Assembly: GCA_008501735.1 (NCBI GenBank)
Contig: QQUF01000043.1
Location: forward strand, 20,581 to 84,580
Origin: Calditrichota bacterium
GTDB taxonomy: Bacteria; CLD3
Direction: 5' to 3'
Length of the DNA stretch: 64,000 nucleotides
Of this stretch, positions 1-9,197 are shown in pieces (positions within the stretch are counted from its first letter, which is position 1; each line of letters starts with the position of its first letter). The position numbers were made by a program, and so were the translations under genes. The notes beneath the pieces were generated by a model. That model was not told where the DNA came from. It worked only from the letters and a program-made list of their open reading frames with translations, and did not search any database.

Positions 1-451
1 CTTCACTTGATATATCATATCTAAATCCTTCTGTTTGATGAGATATTCCAGATGTATGTGTGAGTAACTGATGAATAGTGATTTGTTTCTTATCACTTGG
101 TGCTTGCGGGAAATACTTTTCAACTTTGTCAGAGATGCTAAGTTTTCCGAGTTCTACAAGTTTTAGAATTGCTGTAGCAGTGAATTGTTTAGAAACAGAG
201 CCAATATTGAAAATCGTTGAAGGAGTGTTAGGTATTTTTTTGTTTTTATTAGCCCAACCGTATCCTTTTGCCAATAAAATTTCACCATCTTTTGCCACCA
301 AAACACTACCTGAAAAACCATTCTGAACACTGCTATCTAAGTAATTACTAATTCGATTTTGAATATTTGCATCTTTGATTTCTTGTTGTGCTTCTAAATC
401 AGAAGAAATGAAGAAAATTAAACTCAAAATGATTGGAAATATTTTTTTCAT
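1..451 (-). CDS. Class C beta-lactamase-like serine hydrolase, N-terminal part (cut by window edge)
   Basis: This is the first 150 codons of a secreted serine hydrolase of the beta-lactamase class C / penicillin-binding family; the rest lies left of the window. The protein starts with a hydrophobic signal peptide (MKKIFPIILSLIFF...). It then shows the family's first conserved block, GYGWANK, followed by STIFNIGSVSKQFTA, which holds the SxxK catalytic serine and lysine. The segment LLTHTSGISH follows, as expected. Such enzymes act in the periplasm as esterases, D-aminopeptidases or carboxypeptidases more often than as true beta-lactamases, and the substrate cannot be told from this fragment. 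The start at 451 is the only ATG ahead of the signal peptide. Confidence 0.85.
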   Translation of the reverse strand, partial: MKKIFPIILSLIFFISSDLEAQQEIKDANIQNRISNYLDSSVQNGFSGSVLVAKDGEILLAKGYGWANKNKKIPNTPSTIFNIGSVSKQFTATAILKLVELGKLSISDKVEKYFPQAPSDKKQITIHQLLTHTSGISHQTEGFRYDISSE

Positions 452-583
452 ATTCTTAATAAACGAAAAATTTATAAGTTTTAACAAATTCATTTCCTCG
501 TGCTTTTAAAGTTAACATTTGGCTAATTTTACCACTTTCTAAAGAATTGTTTTAGTAAGTTTTATATTTCTTTTTTTGCATAA

Positions 584-615
584 AAAAAGGACTGCTAAAT
601 TTAAGCAATCCTTTA
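584..615 (-). terminator. Rho-independent terminator of the NmrA-type gene
   Basis: Read on the minus strand, a stem (AGGATTGCT pairing with AGCAGTCCT, one mismatch) is followed by a run of seven T. It lies just past the stop codon of the oxidoreductase gene that ends at 628. Confidence 0.7.
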
Positions 616-627
616 TAATAACTTTTT

Positions 628-1470
628 TTAAATACTTTGGGGAATCATTTGATTCCAAACACCCGTTAAAGCTGTTTTTTTCACAAATTCACTAAAGTCA
701 GTAGCTTTTCTTCCAAGCACCTTTTCAATGTCATTTGAAATAACCTGATTTTCGGAATTACCCAAAACTTCTTTAAATAAGTAACCAAAGAGCCAAATAT
801 AATTTTCAGGTAAACCAGCAGTTCTCATTCCAGTTTTAAACTCTTCAACTGAAATCGGTTGGAAATGGATTTCCTTATTAGTTACTCTTGAGATTTCTTC
901 TATAACTTCTTTAAAGGTTAGTCTCCTTGGACCTGTAACAGTAATAGTTTGACCATTGTAAGAATCATCTAAAAGGACTTTTACAACTACGTCAGCAATG
1001 TCGTCTGCGTCAACAAATGGGATTTTTGCTTCTGACATCGGTAATGCAACGTTACCTGCAAGAATTGGGTCAAGCAAAAAACTTTCACTGAAATTCTGAT
1101 TGAACCAAGAAGCTCTGACGAGTGTGTAATTTAAACCAGAATTTGCTACGATTTCTTCACAAGCTTCTGCCTCTTTTTCTCCTTTTCCTGAGAGTAGAAC
1201 TACTTTTTCCACTCCTTCTTTGAGTGCAATTTCAGTAAGTTCTGAAATCGCTTTTTTTGCACCGGGAACTGCAAGGTCTGGATAATAAGTAATGTAAACT
1301 CTATCCATTCCTTTTAGAGATTTTGAGTAAGTTGAAGGGTTATCCCAGTCAAATGAAGGAGTATTATTTCTACTTCCGATTCTTACATTTTGATTTAGTT
1401 TAGTTAGGTTTTCGGCAACTCGACGACCAGTTTTTCCAGTTCCGCCTATTACTAAGATGTTGTCTTGCAT
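628..1470 (-). CDS. NmrA-like NAD(P)-binding oxidoreductase
   Basis: This 280-residue atypical short-chain dehydrogenase has an N-terminal Rossmann motif (ILVIGGTGKTGRRVAENL, GGTGxTG type). The middle segment (VVLLSGKGEKEAEACEEIVANSGLNYTLVRASWFNQNF) is typical of NmrA/quinone-oxidoreductase-2-like proteins. These bind NAD(P)H and act as redox sensors or as reductases of small quinones or aldehydes; the substrate is unknown here. The gene lies 105 bp downstream of an AraC regulator on the same strand, which suggests that the regulator controls it. A second NmrA-type gene sits at 36849. The start ATG at 1470 fits the Rossmann strand beginning six residues in. Confidence 0.85.
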   Translation of the reverse strand: MQDNILVIGGTGKTGRRVAENLTKLNQNVRIGSRNNTPSFDWDNPSTYSKSLKGMDRVYITYYPDLAVPGAKKAISELTEIALKEGVEKVVLLSGKGEKEAEACEEIVANSGLNYTLVRASWFNQNFSESFLLDPILAGNVALPMSEAKIPFVDADDIADVVVKVLLDDSYNGQTITVTGPRRLTFKEVIEEISRVTNKEIHFQPISVEEFKTGMRTAGLPENYIWLFGYLFKEVLGNSENQVISNDIEKVLGRKATDFSEFVKKTALTGVWNQMIPQSI

Positions 1471-1575
1471 TTTTTCTACCTTGTTAATTTATAAATTAGT
1501 TAATTATTAAATTCAGTAGAAAATAAGGAAAGGTGTTTATGAATGCTTGACTATTCAAGCCAATTTTATGACAGT

Positions 1576-2583
1576 TTAAGCCAAAGAGGAGTTTTTATTT
1601 TGTTTTCGGTAATCTGCTGGCGATTTACCAACCCAACGTTTGAAAGCACGACTAAAAGCACTTTGCTCAGAAAAACCTGTTTCAAAAGCAATTTCAGTAA
1701 TTCCCATTTTGGAGTTTTTAAGAAGTTCTTTGGAGACTTCTTCTTGTGTCTTTTTTATTAAATCTCTGAATGAAAGATTACTTTCAGACAATCTGCGAGT
1801 GAGTGTACGATTACTCATTCCGATAAGTTGTCCAATTTGGTTAATGCTTGGAATTCCGCTTGGAAGTGCATCTTTAATCAAATTTTCAACATCAGAAACT
1901 ATTTTGTTTGTACTTAATTCAATTCCATTTGTTTCTTCTTCTACTCTTTCAACGAGGAATTTATTGATACTTTCATCTGCTTTAGCGGTTCTCATCTCCA
2001 AGTCTTGCGTTTTGTAAGCAATGTAGTTTTGAGCCTGATTAAATAAAATCGGACATTTAAATGCTTGAATGTAACTTTCATCTTTTTTCGGAGGAGAATG
2101 TTTGAAAGAGACTTCAACAGGAGCAATATTTGATTCGGTCATTGCTTGGAGTACAACAACCGTAGCGGAAAAAGTTGCTTCATTTGATAATTCTACACCT
2201 CTTCGATTTGCTTCGCGATACAAATAGATATAAGAAATTTCTTCACCTTTTTCAACTTTGAATAAATAGGTATTTGAGAGTAACTTAAAATACCTTTCAC
2301 ACCTATCAAAAATTTCTCCTACCCAAGAACAAGTTCTCCAAGATAAACCAAGCACTCCATAATCTTCTATTTTCATTTGCTGACCCAATCTTACTGAAAA
2401 CCCTGAACCTAATTTTTCGTCTAATTTCTCGTGAAGTTCAAAGAAATGAGATGCAGGAACAGCTTGAATATTTTCGATTGAATCAATTGGAGTTGGCAAA
2501 TTCTCAAAATAATCTCGTGTAAGACCTTCAGACAGAGCATAATCTATCATTTTTCGATATAAGTTAATGGAGATGTATTTCAT
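1576..2583 (-). CDS. AraC family transcriptional regulator
   Basis: This 335-residue regulator has an N-terminal arabinose-binding-like (PF12625 type) sensor domain, roughly residues 20-210. A C-terminal AraC double helix-turn-helix covers about residues 230-330: the first helix pair is at IGQLIGMSNRTLTRRL and the second at ITEIAFETGFSEQSAFSRAF, ending in WVGKSPADYR. The architecture matches OruR/ArgR-like or GadX-like regulators. It probably controls the NmrA-type oxidoreductase downstream on the same strand, but the inducer is unknown. There is no signal peptide or membrane segment. Confidence 0.9.
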   Translation of the reverse strand: MKYISINLYRKMIDYALSEGLTRDYFENLPTPIDSIENIQAVPASHFFELHEKLDEKLGSGFSVRLGQQMKIEDYGVLGLSWRTCSWVGEIFDRCERYFKLLSNTYLFKVEKGEEISYIYLYREANRRGVELSNEATFSATVVVLQAMTESNIAPVEVSFKHSPPKKDESYIQAFKCPILFNQAQNYIAYKTQDLEMRTAKADESINKFLVERVEEETNGIELSTNKIVSDVENLIKDALPSGIPSINQIGQLIGMSNRTLTRRLSESNLSFRDLIKKTQEEVSKELLKNSKMGITEIAFETGFSEQSAFSRAFKRWVGKSPADYRKQNKNSSLA

Positions 2584-2660
2584 AAAAGAACCTCCGAGTC
2601 ATTCAATTCTTAATTAAAGCCAAAATTTTTAATAGCCTTTTTTATTCTAAATTAGGATTT

Positions 2661-4154
2661 TTATTCTCTAATTTTTACCATCTTGACTTCATCAATGTAG
2701 TTTGTGAAATTTGGGTCTTCTAATTCATTAAGAGATTGTAATACATCCGAAATCCTATCAATTGATTTTCGCATTGAAAAAGCTATTTTTTCAAGTCTTT
2801 GAGGATTGAGATTACTTTCTATTTCAGATTGCAATAATCCTACATTACCTAAAAGTACAGTAAGCGGTTGGCTGATTTCATGGTTTGCTGTTACCACCGT
2901 TGCTAGATACATTGATTTTCTTTCAGCATCAACCAACTTATTTTGAGTGCTCACCAACTTTTCATTCATATTTACAAGTTCAATATTTTTCAAACGATAA
3001 AGTTCAGTCTCAAACTTCGCTTGCATTCCTGCAATTGATTTTTCCTTATCATTTGTAAAAATAATCTCTCTCAAGTCGGCAAACTTCTTTTGAAAAATAA
3101 ATGCTTTTTCATAATCCTTAGTTTTATAAAATAGATTTGAAAGTGATTTGTAAATTTCAATTAATTCAGGTTTAACATCAATTTCGACGGCAATTTCCAT
3201 TGCCTCTTTCAAACCATTAATTGCTTGAGTCAGGTTGCCTTCTTTTTCGTTAATTTCGGTTAAATCTCTTATTGCTCTAACTAGTTCATACTTTGTATTG
3301 GTTTCTCTTGTAACCTGAATAACATTTTCAAAATAATTTCTGGCTTTAGCGAGATTACCTAATTGTGAGTAAATTTCACCTAAATTAATAAGTGTGTGTG
3401 AAATTCCTCTTTGGTCATTTAGTTGAATTTTTAATTTTAAAGCTGTTTCAAAACAATCTATAGATTCTTGGAACTTCTCTTGGTGTCTAAAAATTACGCC
3501 AATATTATTTGAAGCAAAAGATTCAAGGAAAATATCAGATATATCTCGAGCCATTTTTCTCGTTCTTTGGAAAAAGTCCAAGGCTCTTTCAAAATTATCA
3601 GCTTGAAAATAAGAGATACCAATATTGTTAAGTGAAGAAGCTATCAAAAATTTATCACCTAATTTTTCATTTAACTCTAATGCTTTAAAATTTGCTTTCA
3701 TTGTTCCGTCAAAATTTCCTAAATCATAGTAGCATTTTCCAATTGCGTGCAAACATTTTGAAATTCCTTGACTGTAATTTAGCCTTTTAAAAATTTTATA
3801 TGCTTTAAAATGATTTTCCAATGCAGTATGATATTTTGCACTTACGCTGTTAATTACGCCTTTTTGGAAAATCGCTTTTCCGAGCTCCAATTTCATTTTA
3901 TTTTCAGAAGCTACGGAAATAGAAGCTAAATTATATTTTAAAGATTCTTCAAGTTCCGTTAGCCGTGCAAGAGCAATCGAAGTTTTGTGCAAAGCATTAA
4001 AATGTAGTTTCGGGAAGTTTGTAATTTCTTCAAATTCTAATGCCTTTTTAGAAAATTCAAGACATTTTTTAGGAGAGTTTCTTAATTCTTCTTCTGCAAA
4101 ATCAATATTTTTTTTACACTCTTCAAGTGCATAATTTTGAGGTATTTTAGGCAT
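2661..4154 (-). CDS. TPR protein with a HisKA-like dimerisation helix but no kinase ATPase domain
   Basis: The protein has 497 residues. Residues 20-360 are a chain of tetratricopeptide repeats, visible as recurring A..Y/F..A motifs such as NIGISYFQADNFERALDFF. A coiled coil follows (about 370-425). The end resembles a histidine-kinase phosphoacceptor domain: TVVTANHEISQPLTVLLGNVG has an H-box-like HEISQPL, with a second helix after it. Normal sensor kinases continue with a HATPase domain of about 110 residues, but this one stops about 60 residues after the histidine. It may be phosphorylated in trans or act as a scaffold or dominant-negative partner. There is no signal peptide, so it should be cytoplasmic. 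It is transcribed divergently from the permease gene at 4282. Confidence 0.75.
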   Translation of the reverse strand: MPKIPQNYALEECKKNIDFAEEELRNSPKKCLEFSKKALEFEEITNFPKLHFNALHKTSIALARLTELEESLKYNLASISVASENKMKLELGKAIFQKGVINSVSAKYHTALENHFKAYKIFKRLNYSQGISKCLHAIGKCYYDLGNFDGTMKANFKALELNEKLGDKFLIASSLNNIGISYFQADNFERALDFFQRTRKMARDISDIFLESFASNNIGVIFRHQEKFQESIDCFETALKLKIQLNDQRGISHTLINLGEIYSQLGNLAKARNYFENVIQVTRETNTKYELVRAIRDLTEINEKEGNLTQAINGLKEAMEIAVEIDVKPELIEIYKSLSNLFYKTKDYEKAFIFQKKFADLREIIFTNDKEKSIAGMQAKFETELYRLKNIELVNMNEKLVSTQNKLVDAERKSMYLATVVTANHEISQPLTVLLGNVGLLQSEIESNLNPQRLEKIAFSMRKSIDRISDVLQSLNELEDPNFTNYIDEVKMVKIRE

Positions 4155-4281
4155 ATTTGAATTTCTTGAATTTTGAATTGGTTAATAAAAATAAGGTTTT
4201 CTTTAACGAAAGAAAAGATTTTTAAAAAATCTTAATTTCGTTAACTTCTGAATCTCAAAAATAAAATTAAATGAAAATTTG

Positions 4282-5289
4282 ATGTTTCTCTATTTCTTAA
4301 AAAGAATCTTCGCACTTTTACCTACTTTAATCGGGATTTCAACTTTAGTTTTTCTAATGATTCAAATGATTCCAGGAGACCCAGCTAGGGTAATGCTTGG
4401 CGAAAGAGCAACACCAGAAGCAATAGAAAATTTGAGAAAAGATTTAGGCTTAGACGAACCTGTTTATTACCAGTATTTTACTTTTATCAAAAATTTAGCA
4501 AAAGGCGATTTAGGACGTTCTTTCAAATCGAGAGAAGAAGTAACGACAGAACTTAAGAATTACTTTCCTGCAACAATGGAGTTAGCTTTTACAAGTCTTT
4601 TGATTGCAACTTTTCTCGGTGTTTTGGCAGGAATTTCGTCAGCTGTAAATCGCAAAACATTCTTAGATTATTTTAGTATGATTTCAGCACTTGTTGGAGT
4701 TTCTATGCCTGTCTTTTGGTTAGGTTTAGTTTTGATTCTGATTTTTGCTGTAAATTTTGATTTCTTACCAATCTCTGGTCGAATTTCTACCGAATTTATT
4801 TTTACACCAATAACAAATTTTTATCTAATTGACACACTTTTATTGGGAAACTTATCTGCTTTTTGGGACGCTCTAAAGCACTTAATTTTACCCGCAATTA
4901 CTTTAGCAACAATTCCTTTAGCAATAATTGCAAGACTGACTCGCTCAAGTATGCTTGAAGTTTTGAGCAAAGATTTTGTCAGGACTGCAAGGGCAAAAGG
5001 TTTGAAAGAAAAAATTGTCGTTTTCAAACACGCACTGAAAAATGCTTTAATCCCAATTGTTACAGTAATTGGGATTCAGTTTGGGCTTTTGCTCGGAGGA
5101 GCGATTTTAACTGAAACAATTTTTGCTTGGCCTGGAATTGGAAGATGGGTTTTGAACTCTGTTCTTGCTCGTGATTTTCTTTCTGTTCAAGGTGGAGCGA
5201 TTGCCATTGCTACTGCTTTTGTCCTCATAAATTTATTCGTCGATTTGATTTACTTTTACCTCAACCCGAAACTAAGGTCTAATTTATAA
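4282..5289 (+). CDS. ABC transporter permease, DppB/OppB type (orphan)
   Basis: This roughly 335-residue inner-membrane permease belongs to the binding-protein-dependent peptide/nickel transport family. The N-terminal TM helix is followed by the conserved GDPARVMLGERATPEAIENL segment. The cytoplasmic EAA-like coupling loop is DFVRTARAKGLKEKIV, and the C-terminal block runs LGGAILTETIFAWPGIGR. About six TM helices can be traced. The ATG at 4282 is preferred to the TTG one codon earlier. Normally a second permease, one or two ATPases and a binding protein lie alongside; none is here, so they must be encoded elsewhere or the gene is an orphan. engB starts directly after its stop (TAAATG). Confidence 0.9.
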   Translation: MFLYFLKRIFALLPTLIGISTLVFLMIQMIPGDPARVMLGERATPEAIENLRKDLGLDEPVYYQYFTFIKNLAKGDLGRSFKSREEVTTELKNYFPATMELAFTSLLIATFLGVLAGISSAVNRKTFLDYFSMISALVGVSMPVFWLGLVLILIFAVNFDFLPISGRISTEFIFTPITNFYLIDTLLLGNLSAFWDALKHLILPAITLATIPLAIIARLTRSSMLEVLSKDFVRTARAKGLKEKIVVFKHALKNALIPIVTVIGIQFGLLLGGAILTETIFAWPGIGRWVLNSVLARDFLSVQGGAIAIATAFVLINLFVDLIYFYLNPKLRSNL

Positions 5290-5859
5290 ATGAAAATTCA
5301 TCACTCAAAATTCATCAAAAGTGTTTACTCAAAAAAAGAATTTATCGAAGATCCACTTCCACAAATTGCTTTTTCAGGAAGGTCAAACGTTGGAAAATCT
5401 TCTCTCATAAACAGTATCGTCGGAATGAAAGAACTTGCAAAAATCAGTTCAAAACCTGGTAAAACTCGTTGCATTAATTATTTTAACATTGATGAAAAGT
5501 TTTATCTCGTCGATTTACCCGGTTATGGTTACGCAAGAGTTTCGGGGAAAATGCAGAACACTTGGGGGAAGTTGATTACCGATTATTATACAGAAAGCAA
5601 AAACCTAAAATTTGTAATTCAATTGATTGATTCAAGATTAACTCCACAAAAATCAGATGTTGAGATGTTTAATTGGCTTTTGGACAATGAAATTAGTGTT
5701 TTGCCTGTTTTTACAAAAGTTGATAAACTGAATCAAAGTTTAAGAACAAAGAATTTCAAAATTTTTAAAAAGACATTTGGTTTGGAAGAAATTTTAGGAA
5801 CTTCGAGTAAAACAAAAGAGGGAATTTCTGACCTTTTGTATTCTTTAGAAATTGAATAA
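5290..5859 (+). CDS. engB: Ribosome biogenesis GTP-binding protein EngB (YsxC/YihA)
   Basis: This 189-residue TrmE-Era-type GTPase is needed for assembly of the large ribosomal subunit. All G motifs are visible: G1 GRSNVGKS (30-37), G2 around the threonine of GKTRCINYF, G3 DLPGYG (75-80), G4 TKVD (142-145) and G5 SSK near 172. The length is typical of the family. The start codon abuts the stop of the upstream permease, so the two are probably co-transcribed even though their functions are unrelated. Confidence 0.96.
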   Translation: MKIHHSKFIKSVYSKKEFIEDPLPQIAFSGRSNVGKSSLINSIVGMKELAKISSKPGKTRCINYFNIDEKFYLVDLPGYGYARVSGKMQNTWGKLITDYYTESKNLKFVIQLIDSRLTPQKSDVEMFNWLLDNEISVLPVFTKVDKLNQSLRTKNFKIFKKTFGLEEILGTSSKTKEGISDLLYSLEIE

Positions 5860-5927
5860 ATTTTGAATCCGAAAGTTAATTCCTGCGTTACGTTTTGGTA
5901 TCAAATTTTAAACTGAAAGAAAAGAAA

Positions 5928-7709
5928 ATGCGATTTAAAAATATACTTTTGTTACTTCTATTAGCTTTTATTTTCACAGAAGTTAATGGGCAAGTGAGTG
6001 AAAAACAAAAGTTGGTATTAGCTCGAAATTATGTAAGGTCAAAAAGATTTGCAGATGCAGCTAAAATTTATACAGATTTACAAAAAAATAATCCGAAAAA
6101 CAGAATTTACTACAACGGCTTAAAGGAATCTTTAGTTGCTTTAAATGACATTGAGCCTTTGTTAGAAATCGTAAATTCAGAACTCGCAAAAAATCCAAAC
6201 GACATTTTTTATAATGCAGAGTTAGGTGACATCTTTTTTAAAATGGAACGAAAAGATGATGCACAAAAAGTTTGGAAAAATTTGATTCTCAAACAGCCAA
6301 AGAGTCAAGCAATTTACCGTACGGTTTCAAATTTACAATTTGGCAACAGACTTTACGACGAAGGAATCGAAACTTTAAAATTCGCACGAGAACAGATTGG
6401 TGTTCCAGATTTGTTTGCTTTAAATATTGCAAGTATTTACTTTACAAAGCTTGCTTACCCAGATGCAATTGAGGAATACATTCTTTACATTAGTAATTCA
6501 CAAAACCGTTTTGCGTCAGTTGCAAACCAGCTTTTGAAAATTCCAAGCTCTGAACAAGTTCTGAAAAAGATAGACGAAGGAATCAAAAAAACAGGAGAGA
6601 ATAAAGTTTTACTAGAAATTAAATCTGCATTTTTATTTAAAGAAAAACGTTACGCAGAAGTTCTTGAAGTTTACAAAATTTTGGATTCAAAATCAGAAGA
6701 GAAGGGTAGATTACTTTTAAATTTTGCTTCAGATTTATTCGCAGAAAGTGAGTTTGAACTAACCCAAAATGCCTTACAGTTCGCTTTAAAAACTGTAAAA
6801 AACCAAAACACGAAAGCTGAAATTTTAATTTTACTTGCACAAACAAAAGAGAAATTAGGGATTTATGAGAACGAAAAAGAAGGCGAAAAAATAATCACAG
6901 GTGCGATTTCAGATTACGAGGAAATTACAAAATTTGGTAACTCTTGGAAAGATGAAGCTAATTTTAGATTGGGAAATATTTATTTAAATAAATACAATCA
7001 AAGCGAAAAAGCACTTTCTTACTTTTTACCGATTTTGCGAAATCGTAGGGCAAAGAACTTTTGGGACGTTTTGGCATTGACTTGTGAGTGTTACATTTTG
7101 CAGGGAGATTTGGATAGAGCGAGACAACTTTACAAATCAAATATTCCTTTAATGCCTGACAAAAACAGAAAACAAAAGTTGATTTTCAAACTTACAGAAT
7201 TAGAGTTTTTTGCTTCAAACATTGACAGTGCCAGAGTTTTTCTAAATCAAGGAATTACAATGGGATTGCAAAATGATTATACTAATGAGTTGATTAGCCT
7301 TGGTTTTGTAATCAATGTTGAAGACACAAAATCTTTGTCAATTTTTGCAAGTGCATCTTTACAAAAGTTCCAAAAAAGTTATGAAAAGGCAGAGGAGAAT
7401 TTTGAAAAAGTCATTCAATCTTCAAAAGAGGAAAAGTTAAAGGAAGAATCTTTTTGGCAACTCGGACAAATGGCTTTTGAGCAAGAGAATTACTTAGAGG
7501 CAATAAAAATTTACAGTGATTTACAAACGAAACTTCCAGAAAGTGGTTTCGGTCCACAATCTCAATTTGAAATCGCAAAAATCTACGAAGAAAATCTCAA
7601 CGACAAAATCACAGCAATAAAAGAATACGAAAATTTCCTCATAAATTATTCAGACAGCGTTTTAGTTTTTGAAGTCCGAAAAAGAATCCGAGCTTTAGCA
7701 GGAGTCTAA
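5928..7709 (+). CDS. Secreted tetratricopeptide-repeat protein
   Basis: The ATG at 5928 is preferred over an upstream TTG. It is preceded by a purine-rich RBS (aaagaaaag) and opens a clear signal peptide, MRFKNILLLLLLAFIFTEVNG, ahead of a QVSEKQ start of the mature protein. The remaining 570 residues are alpha-helical TPR-like repeats (for example FADAAKIYTDLQKNNPKN near residue 50 and EKAEENFEKVIQSSKEEKLKEESFWQLGQMAFEQ near 500). The last repeats resemble YbgF/BamD-type TPRs with a G..PQSQFEIAKIYEENLND segment. It probably acts as a periplasmic or outer-membrane-associated scaffold. The exact function is not recognised. Confidence 0.8.
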   Translation: MRFKNILLLLLLAFIFTEVNGQVSEKQKLVLARNYVRSKRFADAAKIYTDLQKNNPKNRIYYNGLKESLVALNDIEPLLEIVNSELAKNPNDIFYNAELGDIFFKMERKDDAQKVWKNLILKQPKSQAIYRTVSNLQFGNRLYDEGIETLKFAREQIGVPDLFALNIASIYFTKLAYPDAIEEYILYISNSQNRFASVANQLLKIPSSEQVLKKIDEGIKKTGENKVLLEIKSAFLFKEKRYAEVLEVYKILDSKSEEKGRLLLNFASDLFAESEFELTQNALQFALKTVKNQNTKAEILILLAQTKEKLGIYENEKEGEKIITGAISDYEEITKFGNSWKDEANFRLGNIYLNKYNQSEKALSYFLPILRNRRAKNFWDVLALTCECYILQGDLDRARQLYKSNIPLMPDKNRKQKLIFKLTELEFFASNIDSARVFLNQGITMGLQNDYTNELISLGFVINVEDTKSLSIFASASLQKFQKSYEKAEENFEKVIQSSKEEKLKEESFWQLGQMAFEQENYLEAIKIYSDLQTKLPESGFGPQSQFEIAKIYEENLNDKITAIKEYENFLINYSDSVLVFEVRKRIRALAGV

Positions 7710-7745
7710 GAAGTTTAAAATTCAGAAGCAAAAGTAGGAGCTAAA

Positions 7746-9197
7746 ATGAGAATCACCAAACAACTTTTCTTAAACACAATTTCCTGCACAACTCTTGGTT
7801 GGAATTCTAAAAAGAGCAGAGAACAAGGCGAGGAATTAAGCCTTGATGCTCAATTTAGAATTGATGAAGGAAACCAAATCGGAGAATTGGCGAGAAAATC
7901 TTTCCCAAGTGGAAAATTGATTTCGGAACTAAGGTCTGAAATAGCTTCTCTTGAAACAAAAGAAGTTATGCAAAGCTCCGACATTAAGAACATCTTTGAA
8001 GCAACATTCATTCACGAAAACTTTGTTACTAAAGCCGATGTTTTAACCCGAAATGAAAACGGAACTTGGGATTTAATCGAAGTTAAATCCAGTGTAAATG
8101 ACAAAGATGAATTTATTGACGATATGGCTTACACCACAATGATTATTGAAAATTGTGGCGTAAAAATTGACAAGACTTTTCTTTACTTGGTTTCCAAAGA
8201 TTTCAGACTTGGAATGCCTTTGGAAAAACTATTTGTTGGAATTGAACACACCGAAGAAGTCAAAGAAAGAGTCCAAGAGTTCAAAGCAGTTGCCGACAGT
8301 GTTGTAAAGGTTTTAGAAACAGAAAACAAACCTTTGAACCCAATCGAATTTAAGTGTAAAAAATGTGATTTCTTTGCCGATTGTTCAGGGCATAAAATCA
8401 AGAAGCACATTTTTTCTTTACCAAGACTTTCACAGAAAAAATATTCAGACCTTAAAGAGTTGGGAGTTGATTTAATCAAAGATGTTCCCGATTCTTACAA
8501 GCTAACTGCTAACCAACAAATTGTTAGAGATTCCACAAAAACAAACAAGGTTTTGATTCAAAACGGACTTGCACAAAGTTTGGAACAAATTACTTTTCCT
8601 GCTTACTACTTAGATTTTGAAACCACAAAAACGGCTTTTCCTGTTTTCCCTGAAACTGCACCTCACACACAAATCTTAACTCAATTTTCAATTCACAAAT
8701 GTGGTTCGCTTGGTAAAGTGGAAAATCATTTTGATTACTTAGTAGAAACGGACAAAGATTATCAAGAGGAACTAACTGAAAGGCTGATTCAAGCACTTGG
8801 AACAGAAGGAAGTATTGTCGTTTACACAAATTTTGAAAAAACTCAAATCAATGGTTTAATCAAAAAATTTCCGCAGTTTACCGCAGAGCTTGAAAACATC
8901 ATTTCTCGTTTGGTGGACTTGGAAAAAATTATCGAAAAGGGAATTTACCACCCGAAATTTTATGGAAGCTTTTCAATCAAAAATACTCTTCCTGCTTTTG
9001 TTCCCGAAATGACTTACGAAGGAATGGCAATTGGAAACGGCACAAATGCAATGTGCGTTTTTGCAATGATGCTTCAAGGGAGATTTCCTAAGGATAAAAT
9101 TGAGGAAACTCGAAAAGATTTATTAGATTATTGCAAACTGGATACCTTAGCGATGGTTAAACTTCACGAAGAAATTTACAACTTGGTCAATCCCTAA
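7746..9197 (+). CDS. DUF2779 protein: Cas4-like PD-(D/E)XK region plus RNase-T-like region
   Basis: This intact 483-residue protein is of the DUF2779 type. The N-terminal half looks like a Cas4/RecB-type nuclease: ADVLTRNENGTWDLIEVKSS carries the D...ExK catalytic pattern (about residues 97-116). The segment FKCKKCDFFADCSGH (about 200) supplies cysteines of a possible Fe-S cluster together with C14 or another cysteine. The C-terminal half starts with YYLDFETTKTAFP (about 288), a DFET motif like the first acidic motif of DEDD exonucleases, and ends with LLDYCKLDTLAMVKLH. DUF2779 has no settled function. It stands at the edge of a decayed type I restriction locus: the hsdM remnant begins within 10 bp of its stop codon. 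Its own frame is clean, so it seems to be under selection. Confidence 0.8.
   Translation: MRITKQLFLNTISCTTLGWNSKKSREQGEELSLDAQFRIDEGNQIGELARKSFPSGKLISELRSEIASLETKEVMQSSDIKNIFEATFIHENFVTKADVLTRNENGTWDLIEVKSSVNDKDEFIDDMAYTTMIIENCGVKIDKTFLYLVSKDFRLGMPLEKLFVGIEHTEEVKERVQEFKAVADSVVKVLETENKPLNPIEFKCKKCDFFADCSGHKIKKHIFSLPRLSQKKYSDLKELGVDLIKDVPDSYKLTANQQIVRDSTKTNKVLIQNGLAQSLEQITFPAYYLDFETTKTAFPVFPETAPHTQILTQFSIHKCGSLGKVENHFDYLVETDKDYQEELTERLIQALGTEGSIVVYTNFEKTQINGLIKKFPQFTAELENIISRLVDLEKIIEKGIYHPKFYGSFSIKNTLPAFVPEMTYEGMAIGNGTNAMCVFAMMLQGRFPKDKIEETRKDLLDYCKLDTLAMVKLHEEIYNLVNP

Noticed and set aside
78..326. Plus-strand frame of 82 codons
   Set aside because: It is the antisense shadow of the beta-lactamase-like gene, whose minus-strand frame carries SxxK.
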